A stretch of 64,000 nt of DNA. Source: Arboricoccus pini (GTDB lineage: Bacteria; Pseudomonadota; Alphaproteobacteria; Geminicoccales; Geminicoccaceae). Each line of letters begins with the position of its first letter. Position 1 is the stretch's first letter. Positions 53,595 to 62,746 of this stretch are shown here, piece by piece. The translations under genes and the position numbers were made by a program. Location: positions 1-64,000 of the forward strand of contig NZ_FYEH01000013.1 of NCBI RefSeq assembly GCF_900187945.1. Direction: 5' to 3'. The notes below the pieces were generated by a model that saw only the letters and a list, made by a program, of their open reading frames with translations, had not been told where the DNA came from and searched no databases.

Positions 53595-55132
53595 CCCTCA
53601 CTCTGGTTCCAGGCGAGGTCAGCCTCGCGGCATGGCGGGAGCTCTACGAAGGGGCCGCCATCACCCTCGATCCCGCCTGCCGTCAAAGCGTGGAGCGGGC
53701 GGCCGCCACGGTCGCGGCGATCGTTGGCGACGGCCAGCCCGTTTACGGGATCAATACGGGCTTCGGCAAACTGGCGACAGTGAGGATCGCGTCCGGCGAC
53801 CTTGCCCGCCTGCAACACAACATCGTGGTCTCACATGCGGCGGGCGTGGGTGAGCCCTTGCCGGCACCGGTCACCCGGCTCGTCATGGGATTAAAGCTGG
53901 CGAGCCTGGCGCAGGGCGCATCGGGAGTTCGCTGGGCAGTGATCGAGCATCTCGCGGCCTGCCTCGCGGCCGATCTTCTACCGGTCATTCCGGCGCAGGG
54001 CTCCGTCGGCGCTTCCGGCGACCTCGCACCCCTTGCCCACCTGGCCTGCGCCCTCATCGGCATCGGCGAGGTGACGCTCAAAGGCAAGCCCATGGCGGCC
54101 GCCTCGGCGCTGTCGATTCTAGGCCTCCCCCCGCTCGAACTGGCGGCCAAGGAAGGCCTGGCCCTCTTGAACGGCACCCAGGTCTCGACCGCGCTGGCGC
54201 TGGCCGGCCTGTTTGCGGCCGAGGATGCTTTCCAAGCGGCCCTTGTCACGGGAGCGCTCGCGACTGACGCCGCGCGCGGGTCCGATGGCCCATTCGATCC
54301 GCGCATCCACGCCGTGCGGCGCCACCAAGGTCAGAGCGAGGTCGCGGCTACGTTGCGGGCTCTGATGGCGGAAAGCGGCATTCGACGCTCGCATCTCGTC
54401 AACGACGACCGGGTCCAGGACCCCTATTGCATCCGCTGCCAGCCGCAGGTCATGGGGGCCTGCCTCGACGTTCTACGCCAGGCGGCGGCGACGCTCGGCA
54501 TCGAGGCCAACGCCGTCTCCGACAATCCGCTCGTCTTCCCTGCGGCGAACGAGGTCATTTCCGGTGGTAATTTCCATGCCGCGCCCGTGGCCTTCGCCGC
54601 CGACATGATCGCGCTTGCGCTTTGCGAGATCGGCTCGATCACCGAGCGGCGGATTGCCATGCTGGTTGATCCGGCCCTCTCCGGCCTCCCCGCTTTTCTT
54701 ACCCCGGCTCCTGGCCTGAATTCGGGGTTCATGCTGCCGCAGGTAACGGCGGCGGCCCTGGTGGCGGAGAATAAGCAGCGAGCCCACCCGGCAAGCGTCG
54801 ATTCCATTCCAACCTCCGCCAACCAGGAGGACCACGTCTCGATGGCGACGCACGCCGCAAGGCGACTTTTGCCCATGGCCGAGAATCTCATCCAGGTCGT
54901 CGGCATCGAACTCCTCGCGGCCGCCCAGGGTTGCGATTTCCACGCTCCCCTTTCGACCAGCGAGGCGCTGGGCCGGGTGCACGCCGCCCTTCGTCAGCGC
55001 GTGCCGATGCTGAGGGAGGACCGGCTGATGGCGCCCGACATGAGCGCCGCCGCCGACCTCGTCAGAAGCGGTCAGATAGCACGGCTGGCGGGCCTGGAGC
55101 TGCCGGCTATTTCGCGCGAGCGCCGGACATGA
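53591..55132 (+). CDS. hutH: Histidine ammonia-lyase
   Basis: A 513-residue lyase making urocanate from histidine, the first step of the pathway. The tripeptide Ala-Ser-Gly that forms the MIO cofactor is in [27 protein letters not shown] near residue 55, [15 protein letters not shown] and [15 protein letters not shown] are further signatures. ATG 53591 overlaps hutI; a long upstream open frame is inside hutI and rejected. Its last 26 bases overlap a small antisense gene. Confidence 0.97.
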   Translation: MTLTLVPGEVSLAAWRELYEGAAITLDPACRQSVERAAATVAAIVGDGQPVYGINTGFGKLATVRIASGDLARLQHNIVVSHAAGVGEPLPAPVTRLVMGLKLASLAQGASGVRWAVIEHLAACLAADLLPVIPAQGSVGASGDLAPLAHLACALIGIGEVTLKGKPMAAASALSILGLPPLELAAKEGLALLNGTQVSTALALAGLFAAEDAFQAALVTGALATDAARGSDGPFDPRIHAVRRHQGQSEVAATLRALMAESGIRRSHLVNDDRVQDPYCIRCQPQVMGACLDVLRQAAATLGIEANAVSDNPLVFPAANEVISGGNFHAAPVAFAADMIALALCEIGSITERRIAMLVDPALSGLPAFLTPAPGLNSGFMLPQVTAAALVAENKQRAHPASVDSIPTSANQEDHVSMATHAARRLLPMAENLIQVVGIELLAAAQGCDFHAPLSTSEALGRVHAALRQRVPMLREDRLMAPDMSAAADLVRSGQIARLAGLELPAISRERRT

Positions 55133-55253
55133 ACAGCATGACGGCCCCGCCGACGACCAGGGCGACGAGAATACCCCAAAGCCCGATCCACATTCCCGAA
55201 ACGATGCCGGCCAAAACGCCGATGATCATCGAGACGCCATAGCGCAAGGGCAT
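55107..55253 (-). CDS. Small membrane protein, 48 residues
   Basis: A short frame beginning [20 protein letters not shown] and ending LFMSGARAK. It contains two hydrophobic stretches (about residues 8-24 and 25-43) with Gly and Trp, so it can form a small helical hairpin in the membrane. A very good ribosome site (gaaggagatcgac) precedes ATG 55253. It is encoded antisense to the last 26 bases of hutH. I do not recognise the family. The ribosome site and clean hydrophobic pattern make it more likely real than chance. Confidence 0.65.
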   Translation of the reverse strand: MPLRYGVSMIIGVLAGIVSGMWIGLWGILVALVVGGAVMLFMSGARAK

Positions 55254-55874
55254 GTCGATCTCCTTCTGTTCACATGCTCATTAATGGCCGACGCGGGCGG
55301 AAGTTGCCAAACCGGCGGGTGCAAGGTCGCAACCACCTAAGGTGGCAGCGATGATCCGGCCAGCCGACGCCGCGACCCTGTCGTAGTCAGCGGGCGGCAC
55401 CATGGCACCGATGAGGAAGACGGTAGCCAGGATCGGCGCGCCGCTTCGTGTCGCTTAGAAACGCGGTGTTCAAGATGGACTTGATACGGGCCCGACGGGA
55501 GATCGTGTCGCCGATCGAGCGGACTCGGCCCTCCAGCCGGGCGGTCCGCCTATCAGGCGGCGTGGTAGATTGACTGTCCTGTGGTCGCTCCACTGGACGG
55601 CGGCGACGGCCGGGGCATCCACGCATGCAGCCGGCGCAGTGGCCGAGACCGCATCGATGCCGGCGCGCCGGCCGCTGGCCAATGAACGTGCGTTGAGCCA
55701 TCCCGTCGACGCGATGGCAAGCAAACCGGCGGCAGGCGATCGACGACTCGGTTCCAGCGTCATCTGGATCGTCTGCCGGTTGGCCGACCTCCCGCCTGGC
55801 GGGAAGGGCATTCGCGGAACAGACCAGCTGGCCTGCACGCCGGCCCGGACGGGTTTCGGCGATCGTCGTCGCTT
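55254..55874. other. Intergenic region, no secure gene
   Basis: About 620 bases between the small membrane gene and the LysR gene. Open frames exist on both strands (for example 55470-55838 minus and 55570-55923 plus) but show no domain, no good ribosome site and atypical composition. A 40-codon minus-strand frame at 55281-55403 (start MVPPADYDRVAASAG) looks more protein-like, and the in-frame sequence continues open upstream of its ATG, so it may be the remnant of a larger gene. Confidence 0.5.
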
Positions 55875-56786
55875 TCAGCCGGCGATGGCCCAGGGCGACT
55901 TGCCCAGATGCAGCGCCAGATAGGTGCTGAGGGCCTCGACATGCGGCGGCCTCGGGCTGGAGGGCGGCGTGAGCACGTGGAGGGCGATGCCGGGCGGCGA
56001 CCAGTCCGGCATCACGGTCTCGAGGGTGCCGGTCAAAAGATCCTCCCAGATGAGGAACTCCGGTTGCAGCGCCAGTCCCAGCCCTTCCTTGACGGCCACG
56101 GCCAGCGCCTCGGCATTATTGGCGCGCAGCGGGCCTGAGGGAGCAATCGAGATCTCGGCGCCATCAAGATGTGTGAAGCGCCAGCGATCGGGATTGGGAA
56201 GGTTGGCATAGCTCAGACAGACATGCCGCTCGAGGTCGCGGGGATGCAAGGGGCGTCCGTGACGGGCGAGATAGGCGGGGCTGGCCACCAGGTGCCGACG
56301 GACCTGGCAGAGACGGCGGGCCCGCAGGCGCGAATCGGAGAGTGCCGCGATGCGCAGCGCCATGTCGTAGCCCTCGCCGATCAGGTCCACCTGCGCATCG
56401 GAGAGATGCAGGTCGATCGCGATCTCCGGGTGCTCCCGAAGGAAGGCTGGCAGCAGCGGGGCGACGTGGCCGATGCCGAACGACATTGGTACGGCCAGCC
56501 GGATCGTGCCGCGCATCGTCTTGCCGCTAGTCGTCGCCTCGGCCTCCTGCCCGGCCGCCAGGATGCGGGCCGCGCCGGCGAGCGCCTCCCGCCCGGTTTC
56601 AGTCAAGGCCAGTCGACGGGTGCTGCGGTGGAAAAGAGGACGACCCAGATGCGCCTCCAATCGTGTCACCGCCTTGGAAACGGTCCCTTTGGAAAGGCCG
56701 AGCTCGCTCGCGGCCCCGGCGAAAGAGCTGCGCTCGGCGACCTTGGCGAAGATCGCCCAGGCGGTGAAATCCGGAAGACGTTGCAT
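55875..56786 (-). CDS. LysR family transcriptional regulator
   Basis: A 303-residue LysR protein. The helix-turn-helix is FTAWAIFAKVAERSSFAGAA then LGLSKGTVSKAVTRLEAHLG, followed by RPLFHRSTRRLALTETG, a pattern common in the AaeR/DhcR-like branch that responds to aromatic compounds or quinones. It is divergent from the MhqO-MhqD pair with 120 bases between the starts and is the probable regulator of that pair. The effector domain has no feature that identifies the ligand. Confidence 0.9.
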   Translation of the reverse strand: MQRLPDFTAWAIFAKVAERSSFAGAASELGLSKGTVSKAVTRLEAHLGRPLFHRSTRRLALTETGREALAGAARILAAGQEAEATTSGKTMRGTIRLAVPMSFGIGHVAPLLPAFLREHPEIAIDLHLSDAQVDLIGEGYDMALRIAALSDSRLRARRLCQVRRHLVASPAYLARHGRPLHPRDLERHVCLSYANLPNPDRWRFTHLDGAEISIAPSGPLRANNAEALAVAVKEGLGLALQPEFLIWEDLLTGTLETVMPDWSPPGIALHVLTPPSSPRPPHVEALSTYLALHLGKSPWAIAG

Positions 56787-56798
56787 TGATCAAATCTG

Positions 56799-56813
56799 GA
56801 AACGATGTGTTTC
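56799..56813. promoter_or_regulatory. Palindrome in the LysR/mhqO divergent promoter
   Basis: GAAAC-gatgt-GTTTC has perfect 5-base arms with a 5-base spacer, 13 bases from the lysR start and 94 from the mhqO-like start. It is a plausible LysR binding site. Confidence 0.4.
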
Positions 56814-56906
56814 GATTATTTCTATTTTTGCGATGATCGGCAAGGTCCATCTCTGCCTCCAGAGAATGTGTGATAACGCATCACCATCATGACGAGGAAT
56901 GATCCG

Positions 56907-57860
56907 ATGGCTGGACTTGGGCTTCATCATGTGACGGCGATCAGTGGCCCGGCGCGCCGGACGCTCGATTTCTACGGCCGCGTCCTGGGCCTGCGGCTGG
57001 TCAAGAAGACCGTCAATTTCGACGATCCTGGCACCTATCATCTTTATTTCGGTGACGAGGGCGGCAGCCCGGGCTCGATCCTGACCTTCTTTCCTTGGGA
57101 ACATGCGGCACCCGGCCGTCTGGGTATCGGCACGACGGAGCGGACGCTCTTTCGCGTGCCCGAGGGCTCGATCGGCTTTTGGACCCAGCGTCTTTTGGTT
57201 GAGGGTGTGGCGCACGAGCAGCCGGTGCGGCGCTTCGGCCAGACCGTCCTTGCCTTCAAGGATCCGGATGGACTGAGCCTTGGCCTTGTCGGGGTGAGCG
57301 GGGCGGCGACGGAGCCGGGCTTTGCCAGCGCTGAGATCGCGGCCGCTGATGCCATTCGCGGTTTTGCGGGTGTGGCGCTGCTGATCGAGGCGGCCGAACC
57401 CACTGCTGCCATCCTTGTCGATGTCTTCGGCTACGAGGAGATCGGCCGGGAGGACGGAATCATTCGCCTAGAGGCCAAGGCCGGCATGGGTGGCATCGTC
57501 GACCTGCACGCGGCGGGCCCGTTCCTGCCCGCTCGACTTGGAGCCGGCAGCGTGCACCATATCGCGTTCCGGGCGGCCGACGACGCAGCCCAGGCCGCCA
57601 TGGCCGACAGGCTGCGCCAACGGCACGGATTGCTGACCACAGAGCAGAAGGACCGCAACTATTTCCGCTCGGTCTATTTCCGCGAGCCAGGCGGCGTCTT
57701 GTTCGAGATTGCCACCGACGCGCCCGGCTTCGCGGTCGATGAGGATCAGGCATCGCTGGGAGAGGCGCTGAAGCTGCCGCCCTTTCTCGAGCCCTATCGT
57801 CGCAGCATCGAGGCCAACCTGCCGGATCTCGGTCCGACGACGACTAAGGAGGTCGCGTGA
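56907..57860 (+). CDS. Ring-cleaving dioxygenase, MhqO-like (VOC fold)
   Basis: A 317-residue protein of the glyoxalase/bleomycin-resistance/extradiol dioxygenase fold. LHHVTAISGPARRTLDFYGR opens the first module with its metal histidine, and GSVHHIAFRAADDAA opens the second; FREPGGVLFEIATDAPGFAV holds the third ligand. These match MhqO-type hydroquinone dioxygenases used in quinone and methylhydroquinone resistance. ATG 56907 has gaggaa 7 bases upstream and is preferred to ATG 56889. The hydrolase gene overlaps its stop codon by one base. Confidence 0.85.
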   Translation: MAGLGLHHVTAISGPARRTLDFYGRVLGLRLVKKTVNFDDPGTYHLYFGDEGGSPGSILTFFPWEHAAPGRLGIGTTERTLFRVPEGSIGFWTQRLLVEGVAHEQPVRRFGQTVLAFKDPDGLSLGLVGVSGAATEPGFASAEIAAADAIRGFAGVALLIEAAEPTAAILVDVFGYEEIGREDGIIRLEAKAGMGGIVDLHAAGPFLPARLGAGSVHHIAFRAADDAAQAAMADRLRQRHGLLTTEQKDRNYFRSVYFREPGGVLFEIATDAPGFAVDEDQASLGEALKLPPFLEPYRRSIEANLPDLGPTTTKEVA

Positions 57861-58468
57861 TGACAGCGGCTCTTTCGTTCCAGCACGTCTTCGAGCCCGG
57901 AAGCGAGCCGCCGCTCCTGCTGTTGCACGGCACGGGCGGCGACGAGCATGACCTGCTGCCGGTCGGCCGGCTGCTGGCGCCCGGCCGGGCGCTTCTCTCG
58001 CCGCGCGGCCAAGTCCTCGAGCGGGGCGCGCCGCGCTTCTTTCGCCGGCTGGCCGAAGGGGTGTTCGACGAGGTGGACATCCGGCGGCGCGCGGCCGATC
58101 TCGCGGCCTTCGTCGGCGAAGCACGTGCGGCCTATGGTCTTTCAGCCCCCGTGGCGGTGGGCTTTTCCAACGGCGCGAACATGGCGGCGGCATTGCTGCT
58201 CCTGCATCCTGACGTGCTGGCGGGGGCCGTGCTGCTGCGCGCCATGGTGCCGCTCGACGAACCGGGCAGCGGTCCGCTCGATGGCCGTCCTGTCCTCATC
58301 CTCTCCGGCGCCATGGATCCGATCGTCCCCGAGGCGAATGCCCAGCAGCTGGCCCGCCAGCTGGAGGAGGCCGGAGCAAGGGTCCGCCACGAAATTTTGC
58401 CAGGTGGCCATAATCTCGGCCAGCAGGACGTGACGCGCGCCGCCGCCTGGCTGGGCGGGCTTCCCTAA
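57860..58468 (+). CDS. Alpha/beta hydrolase, MhqD-like carboxylesterase
   Basis: A 202-residue hydrolase of the phospholipase/carboxylesterase group. PLLLLHGTGGDEHDLLPVGR is typical, the nucleophile serine is in GFSNGANMAAA, the aspartate in SGAMDPIVP, and the histidine in PGGHNLGQQD. In Bacillus the analogous MhqD works with MhqO. An aaggaggt site lies before the overlapping start. The pair probably removes quinone or hydroquinone stress products. Confidence 0.87.
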   Translation: MTAALSFQHVFEPGSEPPLLLLHGTGGDEHDLLPVGRLLAPGRALLSPRGQVLERGAPRFFRRLAEGVFDEVDIRRRAADLAAFVGEARAAYGLSAPVAVGFSNGANMAAALLLLHPDVLAGAVLLRAMVPLDEPGSGPLDGRPVLILSGAMDPIVPEANAQQLARQLEEAGARVRHEILPGGHNLGQQDVTRAAAWLGGLP

Positions 58469-58541
58469 GTTCATGACACGAATATAGGATTGCGATCCGG
58501 TCCGGGCGTCAGGTGGACGAGCCGCGACGCCCGGTGCCGGA

Positions 58542-58840
58542 GACTTTCTTCGACTCATAGCCGTCGCTGCGGTCGGTGCCGTGATCGGCCTCAATCACGG
58601 CCTCACGAACAAGCCCTTGGGTCTTGCGGCCTCGTTTGCCTGGCGGCGGCGCTGATCACCGGCACCTCCTGTGCGGGGTTCGACGGTCGGCCGGACCCGG
58701 TGAGCCAGGCCCTTCAAGCGATCCGGGGCGTAATGGCGGGCTGGACTTCATTGATGCTGGCACAAGCGGCATCGCCATGAAGACGGCCTCGCATGTCGGT
58801 CGACCACTCGATCGCGGTCGCCACGGCCCAAGGCGATCAA
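58542..58840 (+). pseudogene. MgtC/SapB family relic with frameshifts
   Basis: Three plus-strand frames joined in order give a recognisable MgtC N-terminal domain: DFLRLIAVAAVGAVIGLNHG with LTNKPLGL, then GLVCLAAALITGTS with VSQALQAIRGVMAG, then LDFIDAGTSGI and a last part like AIAVATAQG. The functional family reads FLLRL...GALIGLERE...GLRTHALV...GIGFLGAG. At least two frameshifts, a stop codon in the first frame and no start or end show that the gene is dead. Confidence 0.6.
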
Positions 58841-58900
58841 GGTCCTCGAAACCTGCCTTGGGCCGTCGCTATAGGCTGTCACCCATGGCTGGGCGCAAGC

Positions 58901-61159
58901 TCAGGCGACTTCGACGATCATCGGATGATCGCTGACGCCGATCTGGACGTGATCGACGTTGTGGTAGGTGTTGATCGCGTCCGCCGAGATCAGCGGGTCG
59001 TAGACCTTGACCGTGCCATAGCTGTGCTGGAGGTCAACCTCGACGGTAGAGGTCGCCGCCTTGATCTCCGTCCGGGATGTGCTGTTCCACAAACTGGGCT
59101 CTGCCCACACGGCGATGTCATGCGCGCCGTTCGACTTTTCCATGACTACCGTATTACCGCTCTGCGGCAGGCCCTTGAGATCGTAGGAGAACGTATCGGT
59201 CGTGAACGACGCGGCGGTGCTACCCGAATCCTCAAGGATCGTCATCAGATTGTGGAGCCCGACGGCGGCCGGCTTCGCCTTCCAGTCGGAATCGAACAAG
59301 CCCCAGTTCGATCCCTCCTCACCCGGCCTGTCGAAAAGGTCGGCCAACTCATAAAGGATGGCACCGGCAAAGCCCTGCTTGGCAACATCCATGACGAGAT
59401 CGAGCGTGTATTTCGCTTGCACGCTCTCACTGACACCCATCGAGCCGCTGCCGGTATTGTACCCCGTCTCGGTGATCAGCGTGTTCTTGCCGTCGTCCAT
59501 CGAGTCCGAAGGCATCCGTCCATACTCGGCCAGCACGTCGGCGGGTGCCGTGCTACCGAAATAGACATGGGCGTTGCCCAGGTCCTCGTAGCTGTTCGCA
59601 TAGGGCTTGAAAGCGGAGGAATCCGACGCGGAAACACTGAAGGAGACGACCGGAATGTCGTGCAGATCGGACGCGTTATTGATCGCTTCGAAGATCGCCT
59701 TTTGCGTCGCGATCGCCCCGCTGACGCCCGAGGCGCCATTGAAGCTGACCGGCCAGAAATTGACCTCGTTCGGGCCTTCGATGGTGCGGATATGCGGCGC
59801 CAGCTCATGCATGTTCGCGAGCTGGTCCGACCATTTATTTACATTATTGTCGACGATGACGTCGAAATCGATCCCATGCGCTGCCAGAGTCTTCAAAAAC
59901 GGCATGTCGCCGTCGGAAGCGGTGGTACGAATATAGCCGATGCCCAAGTATTCCAGCGCGTTGACGAACGCTGCCTTGTCGCCATAGGCGGTATCAAGAT
60001 AGTTCGCGTGCTGATTGACGCCGATCAGATCGTGGAAATCGGCAGCACGGATCGACTTCAGGTTGTACGAATCCGCCGAATCGCTCGAGGACACCGTGAA
60101 CGATTTTGTCTGATTATAATACATGTTGGCCGAGACGTCGTAGACTTTGCCATCGTATTCGGCGGACTGGAAATACAGGTTGCGGTCCTGTGACGAATTT
60201 CTCCCCACAGCATCGTTGATGAAGTTGACATCGATCTTGTGTTCGCCGGAACCAAGATTTCCGGAAATGTCGAAGCGTTGCAGATCGCCCTTTGCATGAC
60301 TGCTCGTCACCGTATAAGTGTCGCCGAATTTCTTTCCATCGACATAGACGGTGAACTGGGCATCGCCCTGGAAAGAATCCTCGGACATCCACAAGGTCAG
60401 CTTGCCGCCCGAATCGCCGGAGGTGGTCGTACCCGCGCCCGAGTTCTCTATGGTGAAGGATTTAGTCTGGTAATTCAGCATTTCGGTAGACACTTGGTAG
60501 GTCTTGCCGTCGTATTCAGCTGAATGAAGGTAGAGATTACGATCCTTGCCAGATTCATGGTCGTAAAGATCGTTAATGAACTCAATGCCTATTTTGTGTT
60601 CGCCGCTGCCGAAATCGCCGTTGATGACGATTTTCTGAAGATCTCCTTTAGAGTGACTGCTCGTCACCGTGTAGGAATCGCCTATCTTCTCGCCGTCGAT
60701 ATAGAGGTTGAATTTCGCGTCACCGAGATAGGCATCCTCAGACATCCACAAGACAAGCTGGCCATCGGAGCTGCGCGACGAACTCGACGTTTGCGTTTGA
60801 ACATCGAAACTCATCGTGCCGGGTCGCCCTTGGCGTACGTTAAGATCAAAGTTCTCATCCTTATATTCATAGGAATCTAGGTATAAGTTTCGATCGTCAT
60901 CGGTAGACGGTCTATAGAGATCGTTAAGAAATGTGATATCGACGTGATGTATTCCTGATCTCCAGTCGCCTCGTATGACGAATTGTTCAACTTCATCCTT
61001 CCCATGTTGGGCAGATACGGTTTGTACGCCATCAATGGTGACACCATCAACCTTGATGATGAATTTTGCGTCGTCGAGATACTTATCCTGCGAGAGATTG
61101 ACGATAAAAGACGCGTCGCCGACGCCGAGGACTTTCATCTTAGCCACGGTTGTACTCAC
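58901..61159 (-). CDS. Glycosidase with three tandem CBM60-like modules
   Basis: A 752-residue protein. Three similar carbohydrate-binding modules occupy about residues 10-120, 134-237 and 252-355; each has a segment like FINDLY...DRNLYLHSAEYDGK and an acidic, probably calcium-binding pattern as in CBM60. A clan-A type TIM-barrel glycosidase domain follows (about 370-640), with acid/base Glu465 in EGPNEVNFW and nucleophile Glu564 in ITETGYNT. GTG 61159 is chosen because aaggag precedes it. No Sec or Tat signal is seen, so another secretion path may be used. GC content is lower than in its neighbours. Confidence 0.8.
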   Translation of the reverse strand: MSTTVAKMKVLGVGDASFIVNLSQDKYLDDAKFIIKVDGVTIDGVQTVSAQHGKDEVEQFVIRGDWRSGIHHVDITFLNDLYRPSTDDDRNLYLDSYEYKDENFDLNVRQGRPGTMSFDVQTQTSSSSRSSDGQLVLWMSEDAYLGDAKFNLYIDGEKIGDSYTVTSSHSKGDLQKIVINGDFGSGEHKIGIEFINDLYDHESGKDRNLYLHSAEYDGKTYQVSTEMLNYQTKSFTIENSGAGTTTSGDSGGKLTLWMSEDSFQGDAQFTVYVDGKKFGDTYTVTSSHAKGDLQRFDISGNLGSGEHKIDVNFINDAVGRNSSQDRNLYFQSAEYDGKVYDVSANMYYNQTKSFTVSSSDSADSYNLKSIRAADFHDLIGVNQHANYLDTAYGDKAAFVNALEYLGIGYIRTTASDGDMPFLKTLAAHGIDFDVIVDNNVNKWSDQLANMHELAPHIRTIEGPNEVNFWPVSFNGASGVSGAIATQKAIFEAINNASDLHDIPVVSFSVSASDSSAFKPYANSYEDLGNAHVYFGSTAPADVLAEYGRMPSDSMDDGKNTLITETGYNTGSGSMGVSESVQAKYTLDLVMDVAKQGFAGAILYELADLFDRPGEEGSNWGLFDSDWKAKPAAVGLHNLMTILEDSGSTAASFTTDTFSYDLKGLPQSGNTVVMEKSNGAHDIAVWAEPSLWNSTSRTEIKAATSTVEVDLQHSYGTVKVYDPLISADAINTYHNVDHVQIGVSDHPMIVEVA
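60095..60406 (-). repeat. CBM60-like module, copy 3
   Basis: Residues about 252-355. LTLWMSEDSFQGDAQFTVYV and TYTVTSSHAKGDLQRFDISG mirror copy 2. A short Ser/Asp linker separates it from the catalytic domain. Confidence 0.7.
60449..60760 (-). repeat. CBM60-like module, copy 2
   Basis: Residues about 134-237. LVLWMSEDAYLGDAKFNLYI and the segment SYTVTSSHSKGDLQKIVING correspond to the same segments of copy 3 with high identity, also at the DNA level. Confidence 0.7.
60800..61132 (-). repeat. CBM60-like module, copy 1
   Basis: Residues about 10-120 of the glycosidase. It is the most divergent copy (FLNDLYRPSTDDDRNLYLDS) and lacks the WMSEDAYLGDA-type start seen in the other two. Confidence 0.65.
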
Positions 61160-61351
61160 CAGGCGGCTCCTTCGCAGATTGAATTCCACCTTCGATTTAA
61201 AAACAGCAGACCATCAAGTAAAATACTTTATGTTTTCTAAAATTATCTGGGATATGTCTATGTATTCGTTATTTCTTTCATAGTCGTGTCGTCAACCGCC
61301 GTAGCTGACCGGACACTGGCCACGATAGCCGCCCATCTTCCTATTCGTGCC

Positions 61352-62746
61352 TCAATCCTGGCGGAGTACGACGGCGACAATCCGGTCCTCGAGCGGCAAC
61401 GACGGCAACGGTGTGCGACCTTCCACCGCATGCCGGACGAACGTGCCATCGGCGGCGTAACGGTGCCAGGCGACCGCGCGCAGCCCCGGTGACAGCGACA
61501 AAGAGAGGTCGCCTTCTGGCACTTCGATGTCGGTGAAAGGCTTGGTTGCCGAGGAGCTGCTGGCAACCTCGTGCCAGTAGAGGAGCACGAGATCCTGCAG
61601 CGAGCGACGCAGGAGAAGAGCGTGGACATATTGCGGCCGATCGTATCCCTCAGGAAGGCTGAAGGAGAGCTCGACGGGCGCTGGCAAAGATGAGGCGGGC
61701 GTGCCGTCCTGTCCGTCGTCCAACAGGTCGAGCAGGCCCTTGAGCGCTCGATAAGCCGGCTTTGGCGTCGCGTCGGCGCGAAGGAGGCCGAAATGGCTAT
61801 CGCGCTCTTGGCCTCCGGGATCGGGCCTAAGATCGATGATCTCATAGAGATAGGCGCGCTTGATGCCGAGGCGGAAATACTCGGCGACGAGGCGAGGCAT
61901 GTATTTGGCCTGCGTCGCCTCGGAAGAGCCGCCAGCGAATGTTGAATAGCCGGTCTCCGTGGCCGACATGGGCTTGGGCGCGAAGGGGGGAGCGTAGGTG
62001 GTGAAGTTGGCCGGGAACTCGTCCAGGGCCGCCGAAGGAAAGGTGGCCGAGCTGTAATATCGCGCGATGCCGCCATAGCGGAACGGCGGCGAGAAGGGAT
62101 TGCCGCCCGGATAAGGATGGAAATTACCCCAGTCGACGGCATCGGTCAGCGACCCGGCGGCGAAGGGGTTGGGGTAGCCGCCGCCGGGGTCGTACGTCCG
62201 ACCGAGGCTGGGGCCGATGATCGTGAGGTCGGCCAGATCGGGCGCCGACTTGAAGTAAGTGTAAAGGTCGCGCTGGTAGCTAAGGACACCTTCGGGAAAG
62301 CCCTGGCCGTGCCAACGATAGCGAGGGCCGCGCCAGAAGAGATCGGGCTCGTTCGGCCCCTCGATCGCCGCCAGCACCTTCGCTTTGGCATTGGCCTTGC
62401 GCACCAACGTAGCAATCGTGGCGGGGCTGCCATATTCCGGGCCGGCCGTCAGAAGGCTCATCACGCCTCGGGAGGCAAGCTCGGGCGCGAATTCGGGGTC
62501 ATACCCACGCAGATGCCTGACCCCCAGATCCACGATCGCCTGGGCTATTTGCTGCCGATAGCGGCCATAGCTCGTGTCCCGATAGTCCCAGTGCGCGCTG
62601 ACGCCGACACTGTCCAGAAAGTCGCGCGCTGTGCCACTCGGTTGCAGGGTCAGATGGCCCGTGGCCGCTGCCGCCCAGAGCCGGCGTGGGGCCAGGCCAA
62701 GCATCGCCGAGCCAGCGACCAGGGAGCGCCTTGTTACCTTCGCCAT
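61352..62746 (-). CDS. Tat-exported glycosidase related to the multi-module enzyme
   Basis: A 464-residue protein. The N terminus MAKVTRRSLVAGSAMLGLAP with AAAA cleavage region carries the twin-arginine motif, so periplasmic or extracellular action is expected. The TIM-barrel glycosidase domain has acid/base Glu133 in EGPNEPDLFW and nucleophile Glu264 in SATETGYSTF, the same arrangement as in the downstream gene, and both contain the pattern QAKY...LYE. ATG 62746 follows ggagaaag. It lies 364 bases from the divergent Wzz-like gene, which suggests processing of an exopolysaccharide. Confidence 0.8.
   Translation of the reverse strand: MAKVTRRSLVAGSAMLGLAPRRLWAAAATGHLTLQPSGTARDFLDSVGVSAHWDYRDTSYGRYRQQIAQAIVDLGVRHLRGYDPEFAPELASRGVMSLLTAGPEYGSPATIATLVRKANAKAKVLAAIEGPNEPDLFWRGPRYRWHGQGFPEGVLSYQRDLYTYFKSAPDLADLTIIGPSLGRTYDPGGGYPNPFAAGSLTDAVDWGNFHPYPGGNPFSPPFRYGGIARYYSSATFPSAALDEFPANFTTYAPPFAPKPMSATETGYSTFAGGSSEATQAKYMPRLVAEYFRLGIKRAYLYEIIDLRPDPGGQERDSHFGLLRADATPKPAYRALKGLLDLLDDGQDGTPASSLPAPVELSFSLPEGYDRPQYVHALLLRRSLQDLVLLYWHEVASSSSATKPFTDIEVPEGDLSLSLSPGLRAVAWHRYAADGTFVRHAVEGRTPLPSLPLEDRIVAVVLRQD

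Noticed and set aside
55470-55923. Overlapping frames of about 120 codons on both strands between hutH and the LysR gene
   Set aside because: Both have random-looking composition and no start signals; neither resembles a known family.
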